A stretch of 64,000 nt of DNA from Varroa destructor (GCF_002443255.2 NW_019211454.1:58477601-58541600), one strand, 5' to 3'. Counted from the stretch's first letter, positions 12,501-26,200 are shown. Made by a program: numbers and translations. Notes: generated from the letters alone by a model not told the origin.

Positions 12501-12634
12501 TCCATTGGGCTGTTATTGCAAGATAGGATCAAAGTAAAGACTTTTGTCCTTTTGACAGCAGTGTACTGATTAGGACACCTCGTTGAATGATGATATCCTG
12601 GGCTATTTCAGTGAGTGTACACGATGTTTTGGCT

Positions 12635-13105
12635 TAACTCATGCTTCTAACACGCTGTTTACCTATCTTATGTGTTGGCAACGCAGAAGATAGATACAAC
12701 TTCTCAATTCATTTCACTGACAAAAATCGTAGAAACCATGTTATACTGTTCCACTCAGAATGCACTAACCGCGATGGATATCTTTACTAGAGATTTCCAG
12801 CGTATTTATCTTCGTGCCAAGTTAAAAACTAAACGTAAAGATATTCAGAAAGGCGCACATATATCAATATGTTACTTTTTGGATGAAACAAAAATTTACC
12901 CATTGTCATTCATCCTAAGAGGAACTTGCTTGTAACTGAACGATACATTCTTTAATCTCCAGGCGACGATCCATGCTAATAGATGGTATTCATTCTTAAA
13001 AAAAAGATGTGCACGCAATCCATTCAGTCAACAAAAAGATCTTTTAGGAAGATCCTCAAAATGAATGCTCTATGTTTTAGAGAATCTGAAACGGTCCTGT
13101 AAATT
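12635..13105 (-). mobile_element. Diverged dispersed element, copy 2
   Basis: This is the partner of 1085-1800, with the same four blocks in the same order and orientation. In the minus-strand reading that is open in copy 1, this copy has several stops between 12640 and 12770 and a gap relative to copy 1 near 12690, so it is decayed. Around 13045-13100 the minus-strand reading (RTVSDSLKH and onward) still parallels copy 1. An unrelated plus-strand open frame of 87 codons (12672-12935) crosses it and is probably a shadow. The ends are approximate. Confidence 0.5.
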
Positions 13106-13527
13106 ACCAAGGCGACGGCCAACAAGCGACCTCTAGCGACCGCTGCAACTGCTATCTTCTAAAAGATGGCCACCAACAATTAGACTTGTACAGCGCTTTT
13201 AAGACAAATACATTCAACACCTATTTTTTTCCACATACACAAAAGCTTGCGAAAAGTTGTTGGAAAGTAACTAACTCGAAAGTTAATTTCCAAGTTTTGC
13301 TTGCTGCCGGTTATGTCGTACAATTTCTTTACACGGAAGAAGAGATTGAACCTCCGAAATCGGTCATGTTCACTCACATTGATTACTGATGAGATTTTCA
13401 AACGTCTCATACGAGCTATTTATTCATTGGAAACTGGGAGAATGTGTCCTGAGTTGAACGAGTGAACTCGTAGATCTCGTTATTGACAATGGAACCGTTA
13501 GCAAAAGTAATGCTAGTTATGATACCT

Positions 13528-13541
13528 GAGTAATATTACTC
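13528..13541. repeat. 14-bp palindrome containing TAATATTAC
   Basis: GAGTAATATTACTC is perfectly self-complementary. Palindromes of this length are expected a few times in a window of this size. Confidence 0.8.
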
Positions 13542-14481
13542 GGATCGGCTAGATTATGTAACACGTGATACGTTTGTGTTTCATTTCTCAATGCTATGAT
13601 ACGCTATAGGGTTCTCCGCGCTAATTGTGTTTATACAATACGGCTATCCTCAACCTTTCGTGTCCTCGAAAGCTTCACATAACGCGTAGAGTGTGACGAC
13701 CATGATACGGAAATAGTAGATTTACCTGCATTGATTTGTTGAATACGTATGTAGTCGATAATAATTTACAAACTGTAGTAAAAAGACAGCAAACGTGTAC
13801 TTACCATCTACAAAATAAATATCTGAGAAAATAAAAAGCATGAGAATGAAGGGGAGACAAAACGCACCAACGGCAAACGCCGACCTCGTCAGAGATCACC
13901 ACCGTTTTGGCACGTGTAAAAGCCCTTATTTTTTAATGTAGACACTGACGTCTCGATCTGAGCGATGGAGAAATGGGGTATCAACTGCTTTCCATCGGAT
14001 AAGGTAGGCGGATAGAGAGATAGTGTGTAACATCTTTTAAACATGAGTTGCTCTTGTGTACCTAGAATGGTCTATAGCCTGCAGTAAGCTAGAGAAATCA
14101 CCAAATGGTGACTAATTGGTATTTGTCTCTTGCGTAAATACATTAATCGATCAGCGAGAATCATAGACAACAGCTGTGACAAGAATACGATAATTTTATT
14201 GGTATATAAATCGAAATGCCAACAATGGGCACTCCTGCGTTCCTCAAAAAATATATAATCAGAAGTAAACTTAAGGACGACGAATATTGCAGATTTATAT
14301 GACGAACAGTACTGCCACAAACAACGGACCAATGACAAACTCAAACTGATCTAGCTTGGCCTATTGTTTAACATCCTAGCGTAAGGACACCACTCATTTG
14401 CCTGTTAGTGTAAAGAAATTAGGGAGATACTCATACGATGTTGTTAATCTTGAGCTGTGCTTGCTTGGCAGATAATAAATT

Positions 14482-14500
14482 AAAAAAAAAAAAAAAAAAA
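14482..14500 (+). repeat. Poly-A tract (A19)
   Basis: Nineteen consecutive A residues followed by a purine-rich stretch. It could be the tail of a decayed retroposon, but I could not define a body or target-site duplication. Confidence 0.9.
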
Positions 14501-15681
14501 GAAGAAAGTAACAAAAAGATGCTTTTCTTCGAAACAGGATGCTCAGAGCTTCTAAATTCTAAACAATCAGTGCTCGTGTGTGTTCTAATTGGTATTGTTA
14601 AATATTTTCCGGCGGTAGCATTCATTCATATTAGTTTCAAGTAGGAAACGTGAACAATCGTCATCGTTGACGTATACGACACTCCGAAGTTAACCATGAG
14701 GTAATAAATAATGGCTAATTGCTTCAACTCCTTCGGACGGCTGTCGAAGTGTCTCTGTCCGTGCCTGACTTAAACTAGCATACATCTACAAATTTCTAAG
14801 CATTGTTTCTATCTATTATATGAAATTGCGTCTAAAAGAAAGTCACAATTGGCTCTACTACAGAGGCTTACTAGCGAACAAACTGTGTTTTCACTCGCAG
14901 TTAGAAACTATCTGTCGCTGTGAGCGTACACAAAAAAAACGTACACAAAATATACAGCTACTGTCAATCGAACAATTTCAGACCAGATTTAACTTGAAAA
15001 CTACTGTTTTTTTGCTTTTGTTAGCATGGTTTGTTATTTTTTCCATATGGACAACTCTTAAGAATCCCCTCTTCGGTACAGCATTAAAATTTCGCCCCTC
15101 GTTAGAAGATCTAGCTGGGGTGTGTTTTGTTGAACATAGTTGGGGTTCCTCTAACCAACACATGAAACGACATGCTAACCGTAAGCCATGCTAACGATTT
15201 GTATAATTGCGGCAAATCCTATTTATTCATCTCCCCTTATTCGAAAATGAACCCCATTAATTTCGTAGATATAATAAAACCTCGTTTATTACAATCTCAT
15301 AATATTATTCCAATGTTATGTCACCTCTGCAAAAAAAAAAGCTCGTTCTTATTGTCATCATTATTATTATTACTCGACGCATAGCAGGTAGCATTATCCG
15401 GCTGTACATATGTGAATGTAATTCTATTGTATGAATAAATATTGTTTGTAATATTTTTTCGTTTATAAAATAATTCGCAGCGTTTTGCATCACTTAACAC
15501 AATAGTATAAGTTCTTCAATCGGATAACGACGCGCAGGGTTGAGTTAAAAAAGCGGAGGATTTATGTTTTCATTATCTATTATTATCATTTTTATTATTG
15601 TTCTCCTTCCACGGTGATGAAAGGTTAGTCAAACGCTGTCGTCATCGGTCCAAAAGCATTCTTTCCTGTCACCTCTTCCAG

Positions 15682-15862
15682 GCTCGATAGCACCATATGC
15701 AGATTCGACGAGCGCCGATGGCAGCTTTGAGGCAGAACAAATCCAGCCCCGTTTTGAGGTTAATTTATTATTATTAATTAACGTATTCTACATTGTCCGT
15801 GCGTTTGGGAGTGCGACAAAGCGCCGCAGCAATACTTTCTCGACAAGATGGCAAATGTCTAG
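15682..15862 (+). CDS. Possible two-exon gene end, unknown function
   Basis: A pyrimidine-rich tract ending in CAG (15661-15681) precedes a 77-bp segment, 15682-15758, open in only one frame (beginning SIAPYADSTSADGSFEAEQI) and followed by GAG|GTTAAT, a reasonable donor. A very short intron of 53 bp could join it in phase to 15812-15862, which ends in TAG (reads CDKAPQQYFLDKMANV), but the acceptor there lacks a pyrimidine tract. The surrounding island to about 16100 is GC-richer. A plus-strand frame of 146 codons (15793-16233, non-ATG start) overlaps, and the minus strand near 15950-16060 holds a short ATG frame (MALLRCGITRMSCRSFSG) that resembles a mitochondrial presequence. The right strand is not settled, and no family is recognised. 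Confidence 0.22.
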
Positions 15863-16233
15863 AACAATGTCTGCGTCAGCTCTCCCACAATGTTTGTAGC
15901 AGACAAAAGACGGCGGGCGAACGGGAAAACACGAAGCTAAATTTGGACCGGAAAACTTGCACAACCGGTACGCAGATGAATCTTAGCTTTGCGGGTGCCG
16001 CTAAAACTGCGACAGCTCATGCGGGTAATTCCGCAACGAAGCAGCGCCATAGTGGAAACAGAAGTCTGTCACTAACGAAATATCTGCAGGTGCAAACTAC
16101 AACGCGGACTGTATCAGATGTAACAATAGTAGATATTTCGCCTGAACATGCGTTGACTATTAAGGCTTTTATTGGAATCTTAGCTTTTATCGATCTTCTT
16201 AGTTTAATAGAAACTGGCTGTTATTGGCGTTAG

Positions 16234-19200
16234 CTGTACAACATTTCTAAATTGACTAAACATTACTATTATTTTATCCGTTTTTTTTTCTAATTTTATT
16301 GTTTATATACTCCTCTCGCCGGAAAACGTATAGTGAAAATATAATTTACTTGTAATATTATAGTATTCGATGTGCCCTGGCTCGGATACAGTGGCAATAT
16401 TCAGATGTATCGGACCATGATCTTTTAAACTAGGAATAAAATCATGGCGATAATATGAGAAGCAAACGAAACTGAACATATTACTCAAAAATTTAAGCGT
16501 TAACGATATCATGCGTAACAGAAAAGCGTACATTATGAATATTAGTCAACCGGCAAATTTTCCAAAAAAAAAGGCAAAACTTTTTTATATGCGAGGTCCT
16601 TTTAGTATACTTAGCTTCACGTTCCAGGCAATTGATCAGATATAACGTTACGTGAAATTTGTATCAGAGGTTTCGAAGAGGTCAAGGCTTTGTATGTAAT
16701 GGATGTTTGAATTATAAACGGAAATTGATGTCTCTATTAGCCATTCGTATTACACATATTAGTGCCTGATATTAAAATTGTGGCGTCGCTTTCTACGCTT
16801 TTACACGGCTTCTTATAAGTAGGCCTTAATTCCTGCGCACTTTGAAGCGTGACCACTGACCACAACTAAGATCCTGCCCATGGCAACGACTTCGATCTAA
16901 TGTGAACCGCGTAATTTTAGTCGTAGACTTTTTAATCTTCAAATATTACAGTATAAAATATTTGTGCATTTTTCTATTACTGATAGATGCAATCGTCATC
17001 TAATGCTAGACAGTAAGTGTCGTCAGAGATTTTCCTCGAGAAGGGATAGTAAATTTTATGTAATGGGCCTTTGCCGTCTCGTGCGCCATATCAGCACCAA
17101 AAAGATGCAAGCAGGTGAGCTCAACATTATTTGCCTCAACATATCCTTCCGTGCACTACTTGTCTACTAAAATTTCTCACTTTTGAAAATAATGCCAATA
17201 ATTTTAACAGGTTTCTTCGGTGCAAAAAAATGTAAAGCCTTCTAATTTTTCAATACCGAGACGATGGAGCGTCACGCTCATGGTTAGATCTCACTTCCAT
17301 ACGGTTTATGAAAACACGCCAGGGCAAATCCGACTGCAGCGGAATAGGGAAACGTGTGTCCCTAATGGTGGCATAAAACAAACATTGAGACGCCAAGACA
17401 TCGTTCTAACGTTCCCTAAACCGAAGGATCTTGACTTAAAGCTTACAGAGAGAGATTATCTAACTTGAAACGTTTGAGCCTAGACATTCTGTAATTACCG
17501 CGTACGGAGACTGTTAGAGTAATTTCAAGATGTTTGATAATTTCCTAAAATTTATTTTGGGATCAAAAAGTGTGAAAGCTGGGTGAAACGAATATTCAAG
17601 CTAGAACTGCGCCTTCCTTCAACAACCCTGACAGAAAATGAACTTCTCATCTAGAAAATGTTGCCCACTTCAACCAATCCAATAACGAACTTGGAATGGC
17701 TATAGATATTGAAGGTAGGCGAACAGCATAGAATTATAATCAATTTGTGATCAAACCTTTATCACTGTTATCGGATTATTTTTGCCAACTTAATGCACTT
17801 AACAAGTCACTTTAAGCCTTCATCTAAAGTTCCTCACAACGTCCGATTCTGTGGTTTTTGCGGACCTATAAGGAAAGTCTCCTCTACGAATACTGAGAGC
17901 AGCTTTTTTCTTTGTCATTTTTCGATGACGACATGATGTTTCGATGTTGCGTTGGCCGCCGTCATTTTTGTTTTCTTACCTTTCTAATGGGCTTAAATTA
18001 ATCTGTTGTTCTTCGGGGAGTTTTGTTCCCGTGGTGCGTAAATAGATTTGTAAGCAAATTCCTCCCTGTGGAGACATTTTTCCCTAAAGAGTATCTTCGC
18101 AGACCCGAATACGAAACTAACATAAGCTAGCATTTGGCGTAACTGGGTCGCTTGAGGACCAATTGATACAAAACTATTATTTACATAATTAATTTGTTTC
18201 TATCTATAGCTAAATTAAGTATAACTATTTGTTTGAGTTTCAGCGCTTATCGTATACCATACCCTTGCTGATCTATTAAATAGCGGATCGTGTCGGGAAT
18301 TCTATCTCTATTTTTATGAACTGTAGAATTGTGCAGTTTACCTTTATTTGTTATGTATCTAAATTGATGGTGACAGTCAATGCGTAGATCTTATATGAAC
18401 GTTTAGCTAACGGGCTGGATGGAGCAGGAGAAAGGTTACAGTAGTATTAGCTTGCAATTTCGAGATAATATTGCAAAAATTCATTTAGATAGAACATTAA
18501 TATTTTTCTTTCAGCAATTTTCAAGCCATTTTAGGTATTAGCCTAGGTAAAATTCGATTACTATTTATCTAGGTGGCCAATTTTCTTTTCTTATGCGCCG
18601 AACCAAATTAAAGCATGCGGGTCGAACTTTATTTTTTAAAACTAGTAGTTAAATATTTATCTTTTTCACAGACTGTTATGTTATAGATGGGAAACAGTAC
18701 TCTTGACAATTATAGGGGCACTGGCTTTAAAACCATGCTTACCAAAATATCCTTAAAAAGCCTAAGACATTTATATTTGTCTTTCAACGACTTCTTGTCC
18801 TTGTTCCCCATTGCTTTACGTTGGCGCTTAAAATGTTAGGCATTGCTTCAGAAGGGTCTTGCTGGTTATATCTGGCCTTTTCTCCAACAGATCTATAAAA
18901 AGCCATGGTAACGATATGCCATAATACTGATATTAGGCTGCGATAATGGCGCTTAAATTTGAATCAGCGGGGGCCGGATGTTCATGGTGATCATCAAACG
19001 AAATCAAAGAATTGCACTGTTATATTACCAAGACCATGTCGCTGCCGCCTTAGATTCACTTAAATGACTATAATTTATTAGAAAGTACCGATTTTGAGTT
19101 TTACTATTCACTTTTTCACTATTTACCGTCTGCAACTTCGTACTAAATACACTAAGTAGCCAAAGCATGCGGTCCGGAGCAGGCACATAAAAACTGTATT

Positions 19201-22200
19201 TCTAAAACGTAGCTTGCACAAATGCCACGATGTGGATGCCCCTCTATCACATCCAAGTCTACTTTCAGTGAAGTATTCAAAAAATTATTAATACATATGC
19301 GGATCGTGTCTTGAAGAAAACAAAAAGCCGCGGTGCAAATTTGTCGTATATAGACTTGGGTTACAAAATATTTGTTGACAAACGGGGTGGGGTGGTCGTT
19401 CTTTTCGTATTATTATAATGCTATTAATAAGATCTATAAGTCGAATAAGACGAACTTAAATGAAGATTTTCAAACCAAGCAATAATTGTCTTAAGTTTAC
19501 AGACTTTGAATACAATCCTGACAAGATCATATCCTCAGTGTAACGTACATGAAAAGAAAACTAAAAAAAAATGTTTAATACACTGCCAGTTTTTAATTCT
19601 TAGTTGTGTTGCTGCTTCTAACAAACGCGCCAGACTGCCTTTCGAGCGTGTTCTATACTAAGGAGATTGTCTATGTACGATCAAATGAATCTGCTGAGAA
19701 TTATGTAACACTGAGTTCGTTAATATTTTATGTAAGGACCGCTTTACCTAATATCGCGCATAATATAACCTGTCTAGGTTGGCCAATTTAACACTGACAC
19801 ACATGACAAAAGACCCTTCTTTTTGGGGTTTATGACCCTTTAAACGCGCCCCTTACGATGGTTTGTCTCGCTAGTCCAACGTCATAAAGAGACATCTTGT
19901 TTAGCTCACTTTAGTTAATTTTCGTTGATCTTTTATCGTTGTTCTCAACCCTTAATGAAGTACGGAGAGCTTTCCCTTGCCGATCCTTTGATTGAAAACA
20001 CGAAAAGGACAAACTAAGGTTAGGTTAGACGATGTTTTTTCCTCTAGCTGTCGTGTTTCGAGTGAACGGTCCCGCTAAAAGTCTTTGGCGTGCACAGAAG
20101 TAGCAAAACGTTTCACCTAAATCAATTGAGAGCTTTGTTGAAAAAGCTGGCAGAACCCTCGATAATGTTGATCACAAAGCACTAAAAAGTGTTGGTTACA
20201 ATGACTCGGTATGCAATCAACGAAAAGGACTTCTTTGCTAGTATGTTTGATCGTCAAAACGCGTTCTAACCAGTCCTTTATGCATTTCCATCAATGCATA
20301 GGTCACGCTGTTGAGCCATATAGAGAATAGAAATAGATTTTCTTTTTGTTTCGTTTAGACCATTACGAAATTGCTCTCACAACTTGTTCTGAAGATTCAA
20401 CTAAGGCATGTCAGAACTGCTTTGTTCCGCGACCTTAACACCTAGTTTTTAAACGGAACGATTTCAAGTTAGCCTTAAGACACCGTCAATTGTATGGCAA
20501 CCGCAGTCCGAGTTATTGCTGTTGTTAAATATATTTTATGTTTTTGCAAACATTTCTCAAGCTCCAGTAAGTTTTTACTTATGACAGATCAAATAAAATG
20601 TATTGAACTGCTAAAAAAACAGCCGGAATAAAACTTTAAGAGAGATTATTATTATTTTTGCGGGACTTTGCTATGCAAGACACGTCGCAATCATAGAAAC
20701 CTTGGTTCCTACCTATCTAGATCGTTTCCTGGTCTATTTGTGAAATCACTCTCCAGAGACTCCGCTGTGATCCCACACACTGACGAGATGAGCGGGTGAA
20801 TTCTATCCACGAAAACACTTTCAGCCTTAGCGAAGTGAATGCTAAGTAATGCTACCTGTAAGTATGCTTAAGTATTTTCCTAAGTTGAAAATAGGTTAGG
20901 AATTAAAAGGATTCAGAACGGAACTAAAGCAAGCAAGGCGTTCATAAGAGATCTGCTTGTCTCTTTGGTAGGCACGTGCCTATAAGGTTCATTAAAACCA
21001 TTTGGTCTCACGCCAACAGGTAAGCCCGCGATAATAATGAGCAAGACATTGATAGAGAATTACAACCGTAACTCGCCTGAACCAAACAAATTGCGGGAAA
21101 CCATGAAAGTATATTGGTAAATCGTTCTCAAAATAACCGTAACGGTAGCTCGCACAAGCTAACACGGTCTGAAATTAATTTCAGCTTCGTGCTCGAAAAA
21201 TACGTCCAGAATTTAACCTAGGGCGTCGTCTGCCTAAACCGGTAGTTTGATCTGGGCCAACTTAAAACTTTCAGTTCCAGTGTTAACTTACTGCTGAGAT
21301 ACAGTGGGCGTTTTCATACTGTAATTCTTAGTTTTGAGTCTAACTAACTTCAATGTACTATTGAAGTTCTAGATGCTGTCGATTAATTCAGTATTCATAC
21401 TTTACATTATAAGTTTTCAAAGTCAACGGAAGGCACCCAGTTGATCAGTATAAAAGGAGGCAGTTGTTCTAATTCCATCGTTATTACTTTCTCCATTCTT
21501 ACAAGATTGGTAACAAACAAAAAAAAAAAACCGGTGAAGCTATGAAGTAAAGTGGAAGCTATATTATTGTTGCGACAGATGGAATATTTTTTGGACTACG
21601 TATTGGCGTTACGGTGTCAGTGGGAACTTCATTTAAACAAATGCTAGATATTCTAACCTCGCGTCTTATCGTGTTATTTAGAAATTCGTTAACGTACTAT
21701 GCTTGCTTTTACGGCATCTTGTCTCAACAGTACGTTTTTTTGCCCGTCTCCACATAATATACTTGACGTAATATCGGGGCATGCCTCGGAGCGCATAGGC
21801 ATCCAAGACTTAAACTAACTACATGATATATTCAATCCGTAGCTCATATACCTGTTTATAGGGTATTCCCGCATTCGTAGATATTCCCAACAAGACTCAA
21901 AGTTCTCCTGTCTGAACGCGAAACAATCATAATAATTCAGCACTTCCACCATTTAAGCTGCAGGCTCGTTGTCAGACGTAGACTATTTAAAGAAAGGCCG
22001 AAAAAAAGACAAGTTTTAGATTTTCATTTGTCCAAGATGGAAGTGAAAGCCTTAACAGCTAAAGCAGTCACATATGTTGGCCTCGAATTAATAATAAAAA
22101 TAATTTACTTAATAAATTTATTCATTTTCGTGTGCCGAATTATGCCAGAATCGAAGATTCAAGTGCGCGCCGCTACCGTTGACTTCGTCCCGCAGGCATG

Positions 22201-22750
22201 CTATTTTAAATCAGGCTCAGATAGCGGACTTGAGCACTATACAACAGGGACAAACTGGTCTTGATTTACTATTGTATTGTGTAACCGATGCAGAAGTGGA
22301 AAAAGCTAAGACAAAGCTATTTCGATGAACGTCCATGAGCGGCTCATGCCACAGGTCTTGTAGAGCTAAACACCGTGGTCATACTTCTCCGGTAATTGTG
22401 CTCGCATCTGTGCACCCGGTACATGTAAAACTCTGAACACTAGTTGCAAAAAGTTGGCTTGAACTACAGGAACGACAAGATAGCCTCTACTGTCCCGGAC
22501 AGCTATCCAACCTCTATCCTAATCACTGTAACATTGATCTAATAAAGAAACCATTTCTGTAACATTGCCCAAATAACAATTAAGAATAAGTGTTTATTTG
22601 AATAACCGTGACTGGCCATAGACGAAGAACCCTGGAAGCGTCCTTACTTCCTCCTCCAAAGTAACTAGGTACGCCAGCAGATAAAAATACAGTATAATTA
22701 GCTTTTGATTCACTACCATTAAAAGTGCCCGATCGGGATCCAAAGGAGCC
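16234..22750. other. Long stretch without a recognisable gene
   Basis: Uniformly AT-rich sequence. No open frame exceeds about 82 codons on either strand and none has a recognisable motif. I saw no long tandem array, no repeat copy and no RNA gene here. This is the emptiest part of the window. Confidence 0.6.
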
Positions 22751-23206
22751 TTGCCTTTAATTTGCGAAGGTATGATTCAAAGTTTTAATGAGGTTTACTC
22801 ATTTGACCCATCTGCAGTCAGCGTCTGGGAGCTAAAGCGGACATTTTTTGTTTTACTATTATGGTGTAGTCCGCTCCTGTATTGGCTAACATCGGGCGCC
22901 ACATATTCTGTTACATTTCGTTCTTTGAAAGGCTCTTACAAGTTCGTTCGCAAACTCGTTAATCTCTGGGTCACGTTTGCTTCCCTACTGCACTTGATTG
23001 GTACAAGGGCCCAACTCTGCCCGGCTGAATCGGAAAGGACCTCACAGTACGGGGGACGGAAAGGAAAGGTCCTTTATTTAGTCTACTGGTGCGCCTTTGG
23101 GAGCCCGTCTTCTCCTGTTAACCGCCAGCGATTAAAACTTTGTAGTTCGTTAATGTCGACAACTAACAAGTTTTTGCAATCGTACGGTTGTAAAACGGCC
23201 TGGTGA
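22751..23206 (+). CDS. Overlapping open frames on both strands, unknown
   Basis: The plus strand is open for 151 codons from a non-ATG codon, with a hydrophobic part near residues 30-55 and a basic C-terminal half. The minus strand is open over 23083-23247 (54 codons), where an AG after a short pyrimidine-containing stretch (about 23211) precedes AYHQAVLQPYDCKNLLVVDI and ends in TAG. The minus-strand peptide looks more protein-like to me, but this is an impression. The local composition is less AT-rich than the neighbours. No family is recognised on either strand, and chance remains likely. Confidence 0.15.
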   Translation: MPLICEGMIQSFNEVYSFDPSAVSVWELKRTFFVLLLWCSPLLYWLTSGATYSVTFRSLKGSYKFVRKLVNLWVTFASLLHLIGTRAQLCPAESERTSQYGGRKGKVLYLVYWCAFGSPSSPVNRQRLKLCSSLMSTTNKFLQSYGCKTAW

Positions 23207-23247
23207 TAAGCTGAAACGATATTCCGTAGCGAACGGCGTTGCGATGT

Positions 23248-26200
23248 TCATTTGATCACGCTTCTTGCGGTGCATGGCCAAAGCAATTCCTGAAACGTGT
23301 CGAAACGCATAGTGTATTCCTATGAGCTTAATTAGGATTCACAGCGTACGCAGTCGCAGTTAATGGGCTACAGCAGCGAAAACAATCTTTACTTGTTTAC
23401 AGTAAATGGTCGAAGCTTCAGAATGGGTTGTAACTTTTATATCTATTTTTTATGATACTCTTATCGTGAGATATTGCCTCGATGGACATAGCTGGTGTTG
23501 GGAATGGAAAACAGCGGACTGTCGTGTAGTATGTGTTTAGTGGCGATTTTTCAGTCCTTCTGCAAGGCGCTTAGGTGAATTGAGAAGTTCAATGTTCCTA
23601 TAAGGTTTGCTTACTCTACGTTAGGAGATTGATAGAGTCAAGTAATTCAGTAACAGTTACGCAGCTGGAAGGGGGCCTGTGGCACTAAAATGAAATTCAG
23701 TTTTAAATCACTAAGGGCACATGTTCACACAATCTAAATTCGAAACACATTAAGTAAATCCCATCCTCAGGAGCCAGTTGTTTTTAGCTCGCTTCCTTTG
23801 CTTGCTCTTGCAACTTTTCTGAAATTTATGTGGTTACCGCTGTAACACTCATTGTAAGCAAGCAATAACGTTTGATGGTAATTATTATCTTTACGTTGAC
23901 ACAAATCCAGCATATAATTGTTACTCAGAGCTGTATATTTCAGAGGCCGATTTAAAAGTGTATTGGGTTATGAAAAAAATCGTTATCGTTTCTCCTTTTA
24001 GAAGGCTTCAAGGCGACATTTCTCAGGTAGTATGGGTCGTGTCGGGTCGGTATTTTGCAAACCAAAATTCGGCAGCGATCTTTGGGGTGTTTTATTATTA
24101 TTAAGATATTTATTCAGACTCAACATGTAGCGTCTTGGTGATAAGTGAAATTACTTAGAATGATCGCCAATACTTTACAATTTCATTACGATAAAAGCAC
24201 AGGCCTATAAAAAAAATTGCGCTATTTATGGACAAGGTGCATTGTCGGAGGAAACGGTTCAAAGGTAATTGTGCCGTCCTCGTGCTCGAAATTTCGATAT
24301 GAGTGATGGTTCTCGTATTGGCTGATTAATTACGGAATAAGTTAATAAATATATTGCGAGAGTTAAGCAGGACTGACACGCCCATAGCAAGGAACCAAAC
24401 ATACCCTGCCAAGGAGAACAAAGCTGGTCATGTACGAACTGATGGAAAACCATTAACTTTATCTTATTTGCATTTCTAAAATGGATGATAAAAAGTGGAT
24501 TACATAGAACAATAATGAAGAAAAACAATCTTGGGTAAAAGCCCGACTGAGGCCAAAAAAAAGTGATGCTATGAGTTTGGCAGGGCTGGAAAGAGGTGAG
24601 GCGTTTTGAATTGCTCCCGTTTGATGAAACAACAGATTTGGACCACTATTGTCAATAACTAACAGGATCATAAAAAATCGACCACAACTAGTGCCTAGAG
24701 GAGACGTCATTTTTCATTACGATGCCACCTGATCACATATATTTTCAGCTACCCGACAGAAATTGAAAAACGTCAATGGGAAATTTTAATGCATCTATCA
24801 GTACGGTAAGCTGGACCTTGAACCATCAGGCCGCCATCTTATCTGTTTCAGTCTTTGCAGAACCCTCTTACTAGGGTTCATTAGCTTTAATGGAGGAATA
24901 CCAAGGCCACTTGTCGAAATTTTTCACCCACGAACTGCAGAAGTTTTACAGCGATGAAATGATGGGGTTACGGGAAAAATACGCATATTTAGTTCATTAA
25001 TAATATTCTAACATGTAAAAAAATATTTGCTTCAATGTTTAAGCAATAAACTTTTCCGCCACTCAATATACAGATATTTTATCATCGTTTTCTTTATTTA
25101 TATGGCGTCTCAAACGTCAGCAGAGCCTTTCCGATGATTAATATCAACTCGCTACCCGTCGCACTGTTGGAATCTTGGGCTTTTTTTTGGGTCTTGGCTT
25201 TTGTGCACTTATACAGGGGCACTAGTGTGAGGATGATGATATTTTAGGCACTCCTTAAATGAATCAGTTCTATTTAAATAGTACCTTTACCTTATCACTA
25301 AGGAGATACCATTTTAATTTGATTCCATTCATATAATATCGCCCGTATAACCTGTATAGAAACACCTAGATACAAACAAATGTAATGTTATATTTAAATG
25401 AAAATAGGTCAGATTAGTCTTTGAAGACACTTTCAATACAATGTTAATAAAATTAATATTATATTGAAGTTGATTAAATATCTACCGTACGTCGCTGATC
25501 AAAGACTAGCTATTGCGACGGCTCTATACTATTCTATATGATCAAATATTTTTTACAGTACAATTTTTTGACGTCTATACCTTTGTGGCTATACGTACGT
25601 CGCTAGTACGTGATCTCTTAGGCGTCACCGCAATAATCCATCTAAATGGCATACTACTATACTATTTGAACAGGGTGATAAGGTCGGCGTTCGTATTCGT
25701 CGATTTCGGAGGTCCGGCTGTCCCGCTTTTCAAAAGAAGGCAGTGTTTTACAGCATGACGCTTCAGAAATCGTCAATAACATGGCCTTATCTACCCTGCC
25801 CACGAATCACCCATGGCACAGACCTATATGTCCTATGTGAATTTTAGTGAAGAGCTCCAGTCACACAGCGATCCACATTAGAACTACTCATTAAGCTATT
25901 TTACGGCAGCATGCCAAATACTGCAAACACGACAATACGGCAAAGCTCAGTCTTCCGCAAACAAACGGCCTTGAATCGCTGGTCCAACGTTGCTTTCTAC
26001 CATTCTTATCCAATGTGTAGCCTGTCACTTCCTTAGATAACCCACCTTCTCTTTGTGTAAGGTTCGCGTACAAGGGACATTCGTAGTTATTTCCCCACAT
26101 CCGCAGTTGCTGTTCCTACTGATTCGGACGACGCCAGCCACTAGCGCCACCATCATCCTATTCTTCTCACACGGAACTGATCAGGCGGTGTGCAGTACTC

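Larger units (their letters stand above)
13106..15640. other. Stretch without a recognisable gene
   Basis: Short open frames only (the longest is 124 codons, plus strand, 14820-15194, with no recognised motif). It holds a 14-bp palindrome at 13528-13541, a poly-A tract at 14482-14500 and repeated short TTA/ATT runs around 15356-15373 and 15573-15598. Confidence 0.55.

Noticed and set aside
18935..18985. Minus-strand CCGCTGATTCAAAT, shared with the tRNA-like segment at 54.8 kb
   Set aside because: Matches of 14 bases are expected many times by chance within a window this size, and no A-box lies at the right distance.
20005..20030. TTAGG-like telomere repeat (AGGTTAGGTTAG)
   Set aside because: Only about two units, and a similar CCCTAACCTTAGG fragment at 50334; too short to be an interstitial telomere array.
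23185..23206. Similarity to a cloning-vector primer site (TTGTAAAACGGCC)
   Set aside because: The match is partial, and the flanks do not resemble vector or lacZ sequence.
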